From: an uncultured Sutterella sp.
Lineage (GTDB): Bacteria; Pseudomonadota; Gammaproteobacteria; Burkholderiales; Burkholderiaceae_F
DNA length: 64,000 nucleotides
Assembly: GCA_905213905.1 (NCBI GenBank)
Contig: CAJMKD010000005.1
Location: forward strand, 1 to 64,000
Reading direction: 5' to 3'
Made by a program: the position numbers and the translations under genes
Shown: positions 39,856 through 48,161 of the stretch, in pieces
Numbering within the stretch: position 1 is the stretch's first letter
How the letters are laid out: every line of letters begins with the position of its first letter
The notes under the pieces: model-generated
What the model saw: the letters and a program-made list of their open reading frames with translations, nothing else
Databases searched by the model: none
What the model was told of the DNA's origin: nothing

Positions 39856-41286
39856 CTAGGTGAGGAAGATCATGTCCATCAGGAAGAAGGTCGGGAAAAG
39901 AATGCCGACCGACCAGACCATGTAGCCGAAGAAGGAGGGCATCTTGATGCCGCGTTCGTGGCAGATCGAGACCGTCATGAAGTTGGGTGCGTTGCCGATG
40001 TAGGTCACAGCGCCCATGAACACGGCGCCCATCGAGATCGCCATGAGGGTCTGCGCATCCTCGCCCATGAGGAGCGTCGGATCGCCGCCCGCAAGATTGA
40101 AGAACGCGAGATAGGTCGGCGCGTTGTCAAGGAAGGCGGAAAGCGAGCCCGTGAGCCAGAAGAAGAACGTGTTGTTGAACGTGCCGTCCGCGTTCGTCAC
40201 GAGCGCAACGAGCGGCGCAAAGTGGCCGTCGTGGCCGGCACGCAGCATTTCGAGCACCGGCACGATGCACACGAAGATGCCGAAGAAGAGCTTGCCGACT
40301 TCAAGGATCGGATCCCACGTGAAGTGGTTGGCTTCGCGCGTGGCCTTCGTCGTGAAGGAAAGCGAAAGAATGGCCGTCACAATGAAGATCGCATCACGAG
40401 CGAGCGACTCGAGCGTGAACGGAACGCCGAGAACCGAAATTTCGGTGCCTGACTTCCAGAAGCCGGACATCAGCACGGCAGCGATGATGAAGCCGAGGAA
40501 GAGGATGTTGATGCCGCCGTCGATGCCGAACTTCTCCTTCGTCTTGGGCGGCTCGAACCCTTCCTGCACGTCCTTGCGGTAGCAGATCGAATCAATGAGG
40601 AAATAGACGGCAAGCAGAATGCCGACGGTGACAAGCCAGGGCAGCAGCAGGTGCTGGGTCGTCCAGAAGAAGCCCACGCCCTTCAGGAAGCCAAGGAAAA
40701 GCGGCGGATCGCCGAGCGGCGTGAGCGAGCCGCCCACATTGGCGACGAGGAAGATGAAGAAGATGAAGGTCTGCATCTTGCGGATGCGGTTTTCATTCGC
40801 GTGAATGAGCGGACGAATGAGCAGCATGGCCGCGCCCGTCGTGCCCATGAAGTTCGCAAGCACGGCGCCCGTCGCGAGGAAGGCCGTATTGACGATCGGA
40901 TGTCCGACGAAAGTGCCGCGGACATGAATGCCGCCCGCCACAATGAAGAGCGCGCCGACGAAGATGATGAATGGGACGTAGTCGGCAAGCAGCACATGAA
41001 TGATGGCATCGATGCCGATTTCAAAGCCGATCAGCACGCAAAGCGGCACAGCGCAACAGAGCGCCCAGAAAACAGACACTTTGCCGAAGTGGTTGTGCCA
41101 GAAATGCGGCAGAAAGAGCGGGCAAAGCGCGATCGAGAGCAGAATCCCCGCAAACGGAATCGCCCAGCCGAGCGAGAGGCTCGAGCCGTCAAGGCCCGCC
41201 GCACTCGCCGCAGCGGGAAAGAGCGCGCAAAGCGGCGCCGCGGCAAGCAGCGCGCCGAGACGACGCTTATTCGTTAGAAAAGACAC
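39856..41286 (-). CDS. Na+/H+ antiporter, NhaD/CitMHS-like
   Basis: 476 residues from GTG 41286, chosen for AAGGAGA six bases upstream; an upstream open frame has no such signal. A signal-like N-terminus (LGALLAAAPLCALFPAAASA) is followed by about a dozen membrane spans. IIFVGALFIVAGGIHVRGTF, FLATGAVLANFMGTTGAAML, VANVGGSLTPLGDPPLFLGF and FLDNAPTYLAFFNLAGGDPT are the conserved re-entrant segments of the NhaD/ion transporter superfamily. Sodium is the likely ion; an organic-anion carrier is less likely. Confidence 0.8.
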   Translation of the reverse strand: MSFLTNKRRLGALLAAAPLCALFPAAASAAGLDGSSLSLGWAIPFAGILLSIALCPLFLPHFWHNHFGKVSVFWALCCAVPLCVLIGFEIGIDAIIHVLLADYVPFIIFVGALFIVAGGIHVRGTFVGHPIVNTAFLATGAVLANFMGTTGAAMLLIRPLIHANENRIRKMQTFIFFIFLVANVGGSLTPLGDPPLFLGFLKGVGFFWTTQHLLLPWLVTVGILLAVYFLIDSICYRKDVQEGFEPPKTKEKFGIDGGINILFLGFIIAAVLMSGFWKSGTEISVLGVPFTLESLARDAIFIVTAILSLSFTTKATREANHFTWDPILEVGKLFFGIFVCIVPVLEMLRAGHDGHFAPLVALVTNADGTFNNTFFFWLTGSLSAFLDNAPTYLAFFNLAGGDPTLLMGEDAQTLMAISMGAVFMGAVTYIGNAPNFMTVSICHERGIKMPSFFGYMVWSVGILFPTFFLMDMIFLT

Positions 41287-41752
41287 AGTCGGTCTCCTTG
41301 TTGTGTCGACGATCTGGCCGTCAGCTGCTGCACGAGGAAGCAGCCGCTGCGGCGAAGCCGTCTGTTTTTGCATGAGGGTGTGCGTCGGAAAGGGGATGCC
41401 GTCCGTTCTCTGACTGCGTTCTGCCGAATCCGAGAGCGTCTGCCAAGCAGAAGCTTCCTCGAGCGATTCGCGGCCTTTCCGATGCGCGCCGGCGTCAGGC
41501 GAGACATTTTTTATTTTCACTCCGATGCGGCGCATTTGGTAGCGCGCACCGGCATGAAATTGGACATCCCTGACCAACGATCAAAGGAGTCCAAATGATC
41601 GCCCGAATGAAAACATACACTGAAAATACAAAAAGCGTGCGGGAATTCCTGAGTTTTTGACGTCAAATGCGTCGAATTTCTGCAAAAAACATCGATCGCG
41701 CCCTGACGGCACGCCCAAATCCGACGGCCGTCTTCGTGCTGCGGGAACAAAA
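41287..41752. other. Spacer upstream of the antiporter gene
   Basis: About 470 bases with no gene I can support. Minus-strand sequence near 41500-41530 is AT-rich (GAAAATAAAAAATG) and could hold a promoter. The 41287-41470 part is GC-rich and in frame with the antiporter but lacks a start signal. No known riboswitch recognised. Confidence 0.5.
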
Positions 41753-41796
41753 AGACAAAAGCGCCGCCCGGTTTCTTCAAGAGAGCGGCGCTTTTT
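41753..41796. terminator. Terminator after pncB, probably bidirectional
   Basis: Stem AGCGCCGC/GCGGCGCT with a 17-base loop. The minus strand continues TTTTGTCTTTTTG, the plus strand TTTTGATTT. Confidence 0.8.
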
Positions 41797-41826
41797 GATT
41801 TCCTGCAGCGCTGAACGAGCGCTTTC

Positions 41827-43005
41827 TCAGCGGCCGGTGATGCCGAAAACCTGCCGCAGATAGCGCAGATAGCCCTCGTCTTCGCACATGCCTTTTTCAG
41901 GCGCATCCGAAATTTTGGCCACGGGCTGCCCATTGCACTTCACCATCTTGATGACGACGTTGAGGGGCCGCGGCCCGCGGTCGTTCATCAGATTCGTGCC
42001 GATGCCGAAGCCGAGGCCCACGCGGCCGTGGAACCGCCGGTAAAGCTCAATCACCTTCGGAATCGTGAGCGCATCCGAGAAAATGAGCGACTTGCTCCTC
42101 GGATCGCATTTGTTGAGCCGCCAGTGTTCGATCATGCGCTCGCCCCAGAGGAAGGGATCGCCCGAATCGTGGCGCGCCCCGTCGAAGAGCTTGCAGAAAT
42201 ACATGTCGAAGTCCTTCAGGAAGGGCTCCATGCCGTAGACGTCCGAGAGCGCGATGCCGAGGTCGCCGCGATATTCCTTTGCCCACTGCTCGAAGCCGAA
42301 GACCTGGCTGTCGCGCAGCCGCGGACCAAGCGCCTGGCAGGCCTGCAGGTATTCATGCGCCATCGTGCCGAGCGGCGTGAGGCCGAGCTCCTTGGCAAAA
42401 AGCACGTTCGAGGTGCCCGAAAGCATCGGCCCCAGGCGATCCTTGAGAATCGAGATCACCTTGCGCTGCCAGGCGCGGGAGAAGCGCCGGCGCGTGCCGT
42501 AGTCCGAGATGCGAAGCGTATCGTTGTCGGGCTCCTCAAGCAGCATCCGGATCTTTTCATCAAGCCGGCGCAGCCCCTCCTCTTCCGTCAGGTCCGGATA
42601 ATTGCGCCGGAAGTAGATCTCGTTGATGATCGCGAGAACCGGGATTTCGAAAAGAATCGTGTGAAGCCACGGCCCCTTGATGTGCACGTCGATGCCGCAG
42701 GGATAGTCGTCGCTCGGCCGCACGTCGACGTACTTGCGCTTCAGATGAAAAAGGCTCAGAAACTCAACAAAGTCGGGTTTGATGAAGCGCAGCCGGCTTA
42801 GATAATCAAGCTCGTCGTCGGTGAAGTAAAGTTCGCAGAGCTCATCGAGCGCTTCGTTGATTTCAGCCGTGCACGGCCGGAGGTCGACATCGGGCGTCCG
42901 GCACTTGAAGCGGTATTCAACTTCGGCGGCCGGGAACTGATGCAGCACGCACTGCTGCATCGTGAATTTGTAGAGGTCCGTGTCGAGAAGCGATTGAATG
43001 ATCAT
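41827..43005 (-). CDS. pncB: Nicotinate phosphoribosyltransferase
   Basis: 392 residues from ATG 43005 (MIIQSLLDTDLYKFTMQQCV). Family marks: HQFPAAEVEYRFKCRTPDVD, GTSNVLFAKELGLTPLGTMA, HDSGDPFLWGERMIEHW, and the phosphate-binding VGLGFGIGTNLMND. It makes nicotinate mononucleotide for NAD salvage. Length is normal. It has its own terminator and appears to be a single-gene unit. Confidence 0.93.
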   Translation of the reverse strand: MIIQSLLDTDLYKFTMQQCVLHQFPAAEVEYRFKCRTPDVDLRPCTAEINEALDELCELYFTDDELDYLSRLRFIKPDFVEFLSLFHLKRKYVDVRPSDDYPCGIDVHIKGPWLHTILFEIPVLAIINEIYFRRNYPDLTEEEGLRRLDEKIRMLLEEPDNDTLRISDYGTRRRFSRAWQRKVISILKDRLGPMLSGTSNVLFAKELGLTPLGTMAHEYLQACQALGPRLRDSQVFGFEQWAKEYRGDLGIALSDVYGMEPFLKDFDMYFCKLFDGARHDSGDPFLWGERMIEHWRLNKCDPRSKSLIFSDALTIPKVIELYRRFHGRVGLGFGIGTNLMNDRGPRPLNVVIKMVKCNGQPVAKISDAPEKGMCEDEGYLRYLRQVFGITGR

Positions 43006-43095
43006 TTTGTGTTTAGGACGAATCGGAGAACGCGCCACAGTTGAAACAGGGCGCCTCGTTCCTCAAAGTCTATCGGTTCCGAAAAGCCGCATCGG

Positions 43096-44142
43096 TCAGA
43101 TGCCCTCGAACGCCGCCTCGAAGCCCGCACGCTCGAGCGTTCGCCGCGCGGACCGATAGGTTTCGCTTGCGCGCAGCGCCGCAAGATCGGACGCAGCCTC
43201 GCCTCTTGGCAGAAGCCTCGAGAAGCGGGCGCTGAAGCGTTCTTCGCGGCGCCATTCGAGCGAGCCCAGCACTTCATCGACCTCGTCGGGGTGATTGCAG
43301 TAGAGAATCGCATCGCAGCCCGAAGAAAGCGCCCGGCGCGCACGCTCGAGCGGACTCTCGCCGCCCGCGCCCTTCATCGAGAGGTCGTCCGAGAAAACGA
43401 GTCCGGCAAAACCGAATTCCCCGCGAAGGATGTCCCGAATGAGTCTCGGCTCAAACGTCGCCGTGTGGCCGTCGAAAGCCTCAAAGGCAACGTGTGCCGT
43501 CATCACAGCATCAAGCTCGAGCGAAAGGGATTGATAGACGGCCATGTCCGCGCGCAGCTGCTGCTCGCTGCGCTCGTCTACGGGAAGCGCCAAGTGGCTG
43601 TCGGCGACGGGCCATCCGTGGCCGGGGAAATGCTTGCCGCAGGCGCCCATGCCGGCAAGGCGAAGTCCGCCGATAAGCGCACGGGCATTTCGCGCAACCT
43701 CATCGGCGCTCGCGCCAAGCGAGCGCCTGCCGATCACGGCTGAGCGGCCGTAATCAATATCGAGCACTGGCGCATACGTGAAGTCGACGCCGACGGCGCG
43801 CAGCTCAGCCGCCAGGATGAAGCCCGCTGCCGCCATGAGCCGCGGTGCGTCAGGCGATTCGGAAAGCGCGCGCATTTCCGGAATCTTGGCAAAGCCCTCC
43901 CGAAAGCGCTGCACCCGGCCGCCCTCATGATCAACCGTAATTGGCATGCCGGGCCGAATGCGGTGGATTTCAGCCGTTAAGGCGCATAACGAGGCAATCG
44001 ACTCGAAATTGCGGGTAAACAAAATAACAGCGCCGGCGAGCGGATGCGCGATGCGCTTGCGCTCCAGCGCCGTGAGCGAGGTGCCTTCAATATCTACGAC
44101 GACGGGGCCGAGCGTATCTGCGATGGCCGATCGATTGCTCAT
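43096..44142 (-). CDS. nagZ: Beta-N-acetylhexosaminidase, peptidoglycan recycling
   Basis: 348 residues, glycoside hydrolase family 3. PITVDHEGGRVQRF near 70, KHFPGHGWPVADSHLALP near 165 (the His-Asp loop), and VFSDDLSMKGA near 245 with the catalytic Asp. Cytoplasmic; removes GlcNAc from anhydromuropeptides. Follows recO directly; pdxJ and acpS, often between the two in betaproteobacteria, are absent. Confidence 0.93.
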   Translation of the reverse strand: MSNRSAIADTLGPVVVDIEGTSLTALERKRIAHPLAGAVILFTRNFESIASLCALTAEIHRIRPGMPITVDHEGGRVQRFREGFAKIPEMRALSESPDAPRLMAAAGFILAAELRAVGVDFTYAPVLDIDYGRSAVIGRRSLGASADEVARNARALIGGLRLAGMGACGKHFPGHGWPVADSHLALPVDERSEQQLRADMAVYQSLSLELDAVMTAHVAFEAFDGHTATFEPRLIRDILRGEFGFAGLVFSDDLSMKGAGGESPLERARRALSSGCDAILYCNHPDEVDEVLGSLEWRREERFSARFSRLLPRGEAASDLAALRASETYRSARRTLERAGFEAAFEGI

Positions 44143-44200
44143 TTTTTATCTCCGATAAGCTGCGCGTCGCGACCGGTGCGACTGCTGCGCGCCGAGCGGG

Positions 44201-45256
44201 CTAGAGCTTCTTGAGCTCGTTGAGCACACGCCGCGTGCGCAGCGTTTTTGTCCCGAGACGATGCTGAATGACTTCACGGAGAATATCACGCGCGCTGCGC
44301 AGCACCGTCGCCGAGGATAGATCACCGGCAAGAAGCGCTGTTATGACATGAGCATCATAAACATGATCCGACGGCGCATTGCCGGGAGAGCTTTGCACAA
44401 GAAGTCCGTCTCGAACGATGTAGCCCGCAGCGGCGCCCTCTTGGGATCCCGCCGGCGAAGCATCATCAGCCTTGGCGAGCGGCCAGCCTGAAAGGCGCAG
44501 GAGCGCCATTTCAAAGACGCGAAGCGCCCGCTGCCGCTCAAGGGACGAGGAATCGCCGAGCGCAGCAAGCACCTGCACGTAGGCGGCAAAGAGGGCCGGG
44601 GCCGGGTCTTCGCGCTCGGTCATCCGCAAAATGAGTTCATTCACGTAAAAGCCCGACATGAGAGCGTCGCCCTCAAGCGGCAGCAGCGAACCGAGCCATT
44701 CGGCGCGCACAAGAACCTTCGCTTCGTTGCGGCCTGTCCAGGTGAAGCGAAGCGGGGAAAACGGCACCAGCAGTCCGCGCAGCTGCGAAGAAGGACGCTT
44801 GGCGCCTTTGGCGATCAAAAATACGCGCCCGTAGCGAAGTGAAAACACATCGAGCAGCAGACTCGACTCGCTCCACGGACGAACGTGAAGCACAAAGCCC
44901 GGCTCCGCAGCGACGCGTCTTGGCATCGCTCGCGCTCCAGCAGCGGCGCGGTCGTCGAGAAGCGCCTGCGCCTCTTCAAGAATGCGCGCGGCGGCATCGG
45001 TTCTCGCCACAGCGAGGCCGACGGAGCGGTCTGCCGCGCGCGCCGGCGGCGTCTTATCGAGCGAAGCCTTGCCGGGCGAGCGATAGAGCCGCGCCGAAGC
45101 ATCGTTCGCCTTGGGCGGACGGGCTTTCGGGCGAGCGAGCTCGCTCGCGGCCGCCTCTTCAGACGCTCGGCTGCTTTGAAGCGATGCCGCCGGCGCCTGC
45201 CTTGCTTCAAAAGCAAGGAAGGCGGGTGAAGAATAGTCGGCTTCCCGATTCGTCAT
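44201..45256 (-). CDS. recO: DNA repair protein RecO with long N-terminal extension
   Basis: Up to 351 residues. The RecO core begins near residue 115 (AAEPGFVLHVRPWSESSLLL, DVFSLRYGRVFLIAKGAKRP) with the OB fold, then the helical domain (FYVNELILRMTEREDP, ERQRALRVFEMALLRLSGWP). The first 110 residues are Ala/Ser/Arg-rich without a motif. ATG 44926 (MPRRVAAEPGF), nine bases after GGAG, would give the usual 241 residues and is a good alternative start. RecO helps RecA displace SSB in gap repair. Confidence 0.85.
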   Translation of the reverse strand: MTNREADYSSPAFLAFEARQAPAASLQSSRASEEAAASELARPKARPPKANDASARLYRSPGKASLDKTPPARAADRSVGLAVARTDAAARILEEAQALLDDRAAAGARAMPRRVAAEPGFVLHVRPWSESSLLLDVFSLRYGRVFLIAKGAKRPSSQLRGLLVPFSPLRFTWTGRNEAKVLVRAEWLGSLLPLEGDALMSGFYVNELILRMTEREDPAPALFAAYVQVLAALGDSSSLERQRALRVFEMALLRLSGWPLAKADDASPAGSQEGAAAGYIVRDGLLVQSSPGNAPSDHVYDAHVITALLAGDLSSATVLRSARDILREVIQHRLGTKTLRTRRVLNELKKL

Positions 45257-45343
45257 GACCGATGCGGTCCGCCCCCCTGCACCCCCGTCTCTGCCGCTCT
45301 TCGCGCAAAGAGAGGCGGGATGTCCTTTGAAGGGCTGCGACTC

Positions 45344-46399
45344 TTAGTCGTAGCCGAGCGTCTTGAGCGCCTTCACGTCGTCGGACCAGCCGCGGCGCAC
45401 GCGCACCCAGACTTCGAGATAAACGCGCTTGCCGAGCATCTGAGCAATATCGGCTCGCGCGAGGCGCGAAATTTCGCGCAGCTTCGCGCCGCCCTCGCCG
45501 ATCACAATCGGCTTGTGGCTTTCGCGCTCAACGATGAGCGTTGCAATGATGGTCGCCTCCTCATCGGTCTCCGCCCATTTGTCAATCGTGACGGCAATGC
45601 CATAAGGCAGTTCGTCGCCGAGCAGGCGAAAGGCCTTTTCGCGAATCGTTTCAGCCGCAAGGAAGCGGGGCGACTTGTCGGTGAAGAGATCCGGATCGAA
45701 ATAAGGAACGCTCTCCGGAAGAAGCTTTTCGATTTCGCCGAGAAGATCGTCGAGCTGGCGATTCTTTTCTGCAGAAACGGGCACGATAGCAGCAAAGGGA
45801 TAGCGGCTCATGGATTCGGCCATGAGCGGCAGCATTGCGTCGCGATTCTTCGAAAGATCCGTCTTGTTGATCGCAAGAATGACATTCTTTGCATCCTTAG
45901 GCAGAAGCGAAAGCACTTCCAGATCGCCCGGACGCCAGCCGAGCGCTTCGATCACGAAGACGACGGCATCAACTTCAGCGAGCGTCGAGCGCACGGAGCG
46001 GTTCATGCGGCGGGTGAGCTGCGTCTTCACTTTCGTCTGAAAGCCCGGCGTATCGACAAACACAAACTGCGCCATGGGCTTCGTCACAACGCCGAGCACG
46101 CGGTTTCGCGTTGTTTGAGGCTTTTTCGAGGTGATCGAAACCTTCTCGCCGATCAGATGGTTGATCAGCGTCGACTTGCCGACGTTGGGACGCCCCACGA
46201 CGGCAACGTACCCGCAGCGAAAGCCTTCAGGCACAGCCGGGCGCAGCGATCCGCTCGCGGCGAGCATGGCCTCGAGTTCGGCGCTGCGGCGCTCGGCGTC
46301 GTCTGGCGCGTCGTTCAGAGGGGCTTCCGTAGCCGCATCAGGCGCGGCCGGCATTTCTTCGTCAATCTGCTTTTCTTCGATCGTTTCGTTTGTCTTCAT
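45344..46399 (-). CDS. era: GTPase Era
   Basis: 351 residues from ATG 46399. G1 VVGRPNVGKSTLINHLIG near 70, the Thr of G2 in KKPQTTRNRV, G3 FVDTPG, G4 NKTD, then a KH domain (KPIVIGEGGAKLREISRLAR) near the end. An acidic N-terminal extension of about 60 residues precedes the G domain. Era acts in 30S assembly by binding the 3' end of 16S rRNA. In an operon with rnc, as is common. Confidence 0.95.
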   Translation of the reverse strand: MKTNETIEEKQIDEEMPAAPDAATEAPLNDAPDDAERRSAELEAMLAASGSLRPAVPEGFRCGYVAVVGRPNVGKSTLINHLIGEKVSITSKKPQTTRNRVLGVVTKPMAQFVFVDTPGFQTKVKTQLTRRMNRSVRSTLAEVDAVVFVIEALGWRPGDLEVLSLLPKDAKNVILAINKTDLSKNRDAMLPLMAESMSRYPFAAIVPVSAEKNRQLDDLLGEIEKLLPESVPYFDPDLFTDKSPRFLAAETIREKAFRLLGDELPYGIAVTIDKWAETDEEATIIATLIVERESHKPIVIGEGGAKLREISRLARADIAQMLGKRVYLEVWVRVRRGWSDDVKALKTLGYD

Positions 46400-46507
46400 C
46401 CGGTTTCGGCGCCTCATCGGCTCAGCAATGCGCGCCGCCTCAAGTTCTTTGCTCGGTGCGCTTCATTCGGCCTATCGATGCTGGCCGCTTGACGCACGGA
46501 TGCCTTC

Positions 46508-47194
46508 CTACTTCTTCAGAATCTTTGACTGCGCAGCCTCGAGCGCGAGCATCGCCGCGTTCTGTTCGGCCGCGCGGCGGTTGTTCGCACGGCCGCTTGT
46601 TGCAATTCCGAGGGACTCGATGCGGCATTCGCATTCGAACGAGCGCTCGTGCGCGGCGCCCATCGTGTGAAGAATCGTGTACTCGGGCCTCGGCAGGTGC
46701 GCGCCCTGCAGGAGCTCCTGCAGGCGCGTCTTGGGATCCTTGCTGAAGGTCTCGGGCGTGAGGTTCGAAAGAATGGGCTCATAGACGCGCAGAATCACTG
46801 CCTGCGCAGCTTCGAAGCCCGCTTCGCGGAAGACCGCGCCGAAGATCGCCTCCATGGCGTCGGCGAGAATCGAGGCGCGCTCGGCGCCCCCTGTTTTGAG
46901 TTCGCCCTCGCCCATGTAGAGAAAGGCTGAAACATCGATGTGCTTGGCGACTTCATGCAGCGTCTTCTCGCAGACGAGATTGGCCCGGACGCGGGACAAA
47001 TCGCCTTCGGAAAAATGCGTGTCGCGCAGAAAGAGCGCGTAGCCGATCACGCAGTTGAGGACAGAGTCGCCGAGAAATTCAAGGCGCTCGTTATGTTCGG
47101 CCGCGTAGCTTCTGTGCGTGACGGCCCGGCGAAGGAGCTTTTCATCCTTGAAGCTGTAGCCGATACGTTCCTGCAGAACGCTTAAGGGAAGCAT
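46508..47194 (-). CDS. rnc: Ribonuclease III
   Basis: 228 residues. Signature ERLEFLGDSVLNCVIGYALF with the catalytic Glu/Asp, second acidic motif ADAMEAIFGAVFREAG, and a C-terminal double-stranded RNA-binding domain (DPKTRLQELLQGAHLPRPEY, NNRRAAEQNAAMLALEAAQS). Processes rRNA precursors. Located between lepB and era. Confidence 0.95.
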   Translation of the reverse strand: MLPLSVLQERIGYSFKDEKLLRRAVTHRSYAAEHNERLEFLGDSVLNCVIGYALFLRDTHFSEGDLSRVRANLVCEKTLHEVAKHIDVSAFLYMGEGELKTGGAERASILADAMEAIFGAVFREAGFEAAQAVILRVYEPILSNLTPETFSKDPKTRLQELLQGAHLPRPEYTILHTMGAAHERSFECECRIESLGIATSGRANNRRAAEQNAAMLALEAAQSKILKK

Positions 47195-47239
47195 GTCGGA
47201 AATCCTTTGCTAATAACTTGTGTGGTTCGCTTTCGACGC

Positions 47240-48130
47240 TCAGCGGAAGCGCCCGATGCGGCTCATGTCGCCGAAGTTGGCCCAAATGAAGACGGCCTTG
47301 CCGACGAGGTTTTCATCAGGCACGAATCCCCAGTAGCGGCTGTCTTCGCTGTTGTCGCGGTTGTCGCCCATCACAAAGTAGCTCTCCGGCGGCACGGTGC
47401 AGGCGAAGCCGTGTTCGTCGTAGCTGCACTCCGGCGCCTTTTTGATGATGCCCTGCGGCGGCACCCAGCTCGGACGACGGTGGTCGACCGCCATCAGGTG
47501 ATTGACGTCGCCGAGCTGCTCGTCGCGCTCTTCGAGCGTCACAAGCGTGTTCTCGTCGATGAAGTCGCGCGGCTCGCTCTGCTTCTGCTCGACGCCGTTC
47601 ACGTAAAGCACCTTGTCGCGGTAGACAATGCGGTCGCCCGGCACGCCGATCACGCGCTTGATGAAGTCGACGCTCGGATCGACCGGATAGCGGAATACCA
47701 CGACGTCGCCGCGCTCAGGACTGCCGATCGGAATGAGCTTCGTGTTGGCAACCGGCAGACGGATGCCGTAATCAAACTTATTGACGAGAATGAAGTCGCC
47801 CACATGCAGCGTCGGCAGCATCGAGCCCGAAGGAATGCGGAAAGGCTCGAAGAGGAAGCTGCGCAGAAGGAACACAACAAGGATCACCGGAAAGAGGCCG
47901 GCCGTGTACTCAAGCCACCAGGGCTGACGCAGGATGCGCTCGCAGATGCGGTTCCGCTCGTCGATCACGGCGGCTTCGCCGCGATCGATCGCTTCGCGGT
48001 TCTCGCGCTCGAAGTCGGCGGCGGCCTTTTCGGCAGCCGCACGGCGCGCAGGCAGAAACTTCACGCGTTCGGCCACCCAGAAGACGGCCGTGAAGACGGT
48101 GAGAAGAAAAAGAATCAACGCAAAATTCAT
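47240..48130 (-). CDS. lepB: Signal peptidase I
   Basis: 296 residues. Two N-terminal membrane spans (NFALILFLLTVFTAVFWVAE and WWLEYTAGLFPVILVVFLLR), catalytic Ser in FRIPSGSMLPTLHVGDFILV, catalytic Lys in RGDVVVFRYPVDPSVDFIKR, box D/E GDNRDNSEDSRYWGFVPDEN. Cleaves signal peptides on the periplasmic side. Follows lepA by about 30 bases. Confidence 0.95.
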   Translation of the reverse strand: MNFALILFLLTVFTAVFWVAERVKFLPARRAAAEKAAADFERENREAIDRGEAAVIDERNRICERILRQPWWLEYTAGLFPVILVVFLLRSFLFEPFRIPSGSMLPTLHVGDFILVNKFDYGIRLPVANTKLIPIGSPERGDVVVFRYPVDPSVDFIKRVIGVPGDRIVYRDKVLYVNGVEQKQSEPRDFIDENTLVTLEERDEQLGDVNHLMAVDHRRPSWVPPQGIIKKAPECSYDEHGFACTVPPESYFVMGDNRDNSEDSRYWGFVPDENLVGKAVFIWANFGDMSRIGRFR

Positions 48131-48161
48131 GTCGATCTCGCCTTGTTTGGTGATGCAGAGC

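Noticed and set aside
41287..41577. N-terminal extension of the antiporter
   Set aside because: Open frame but no start signal, whereas GTG 41286 has AAGGAGA at good spacing and begins a normal hydrophobic N-terminus.
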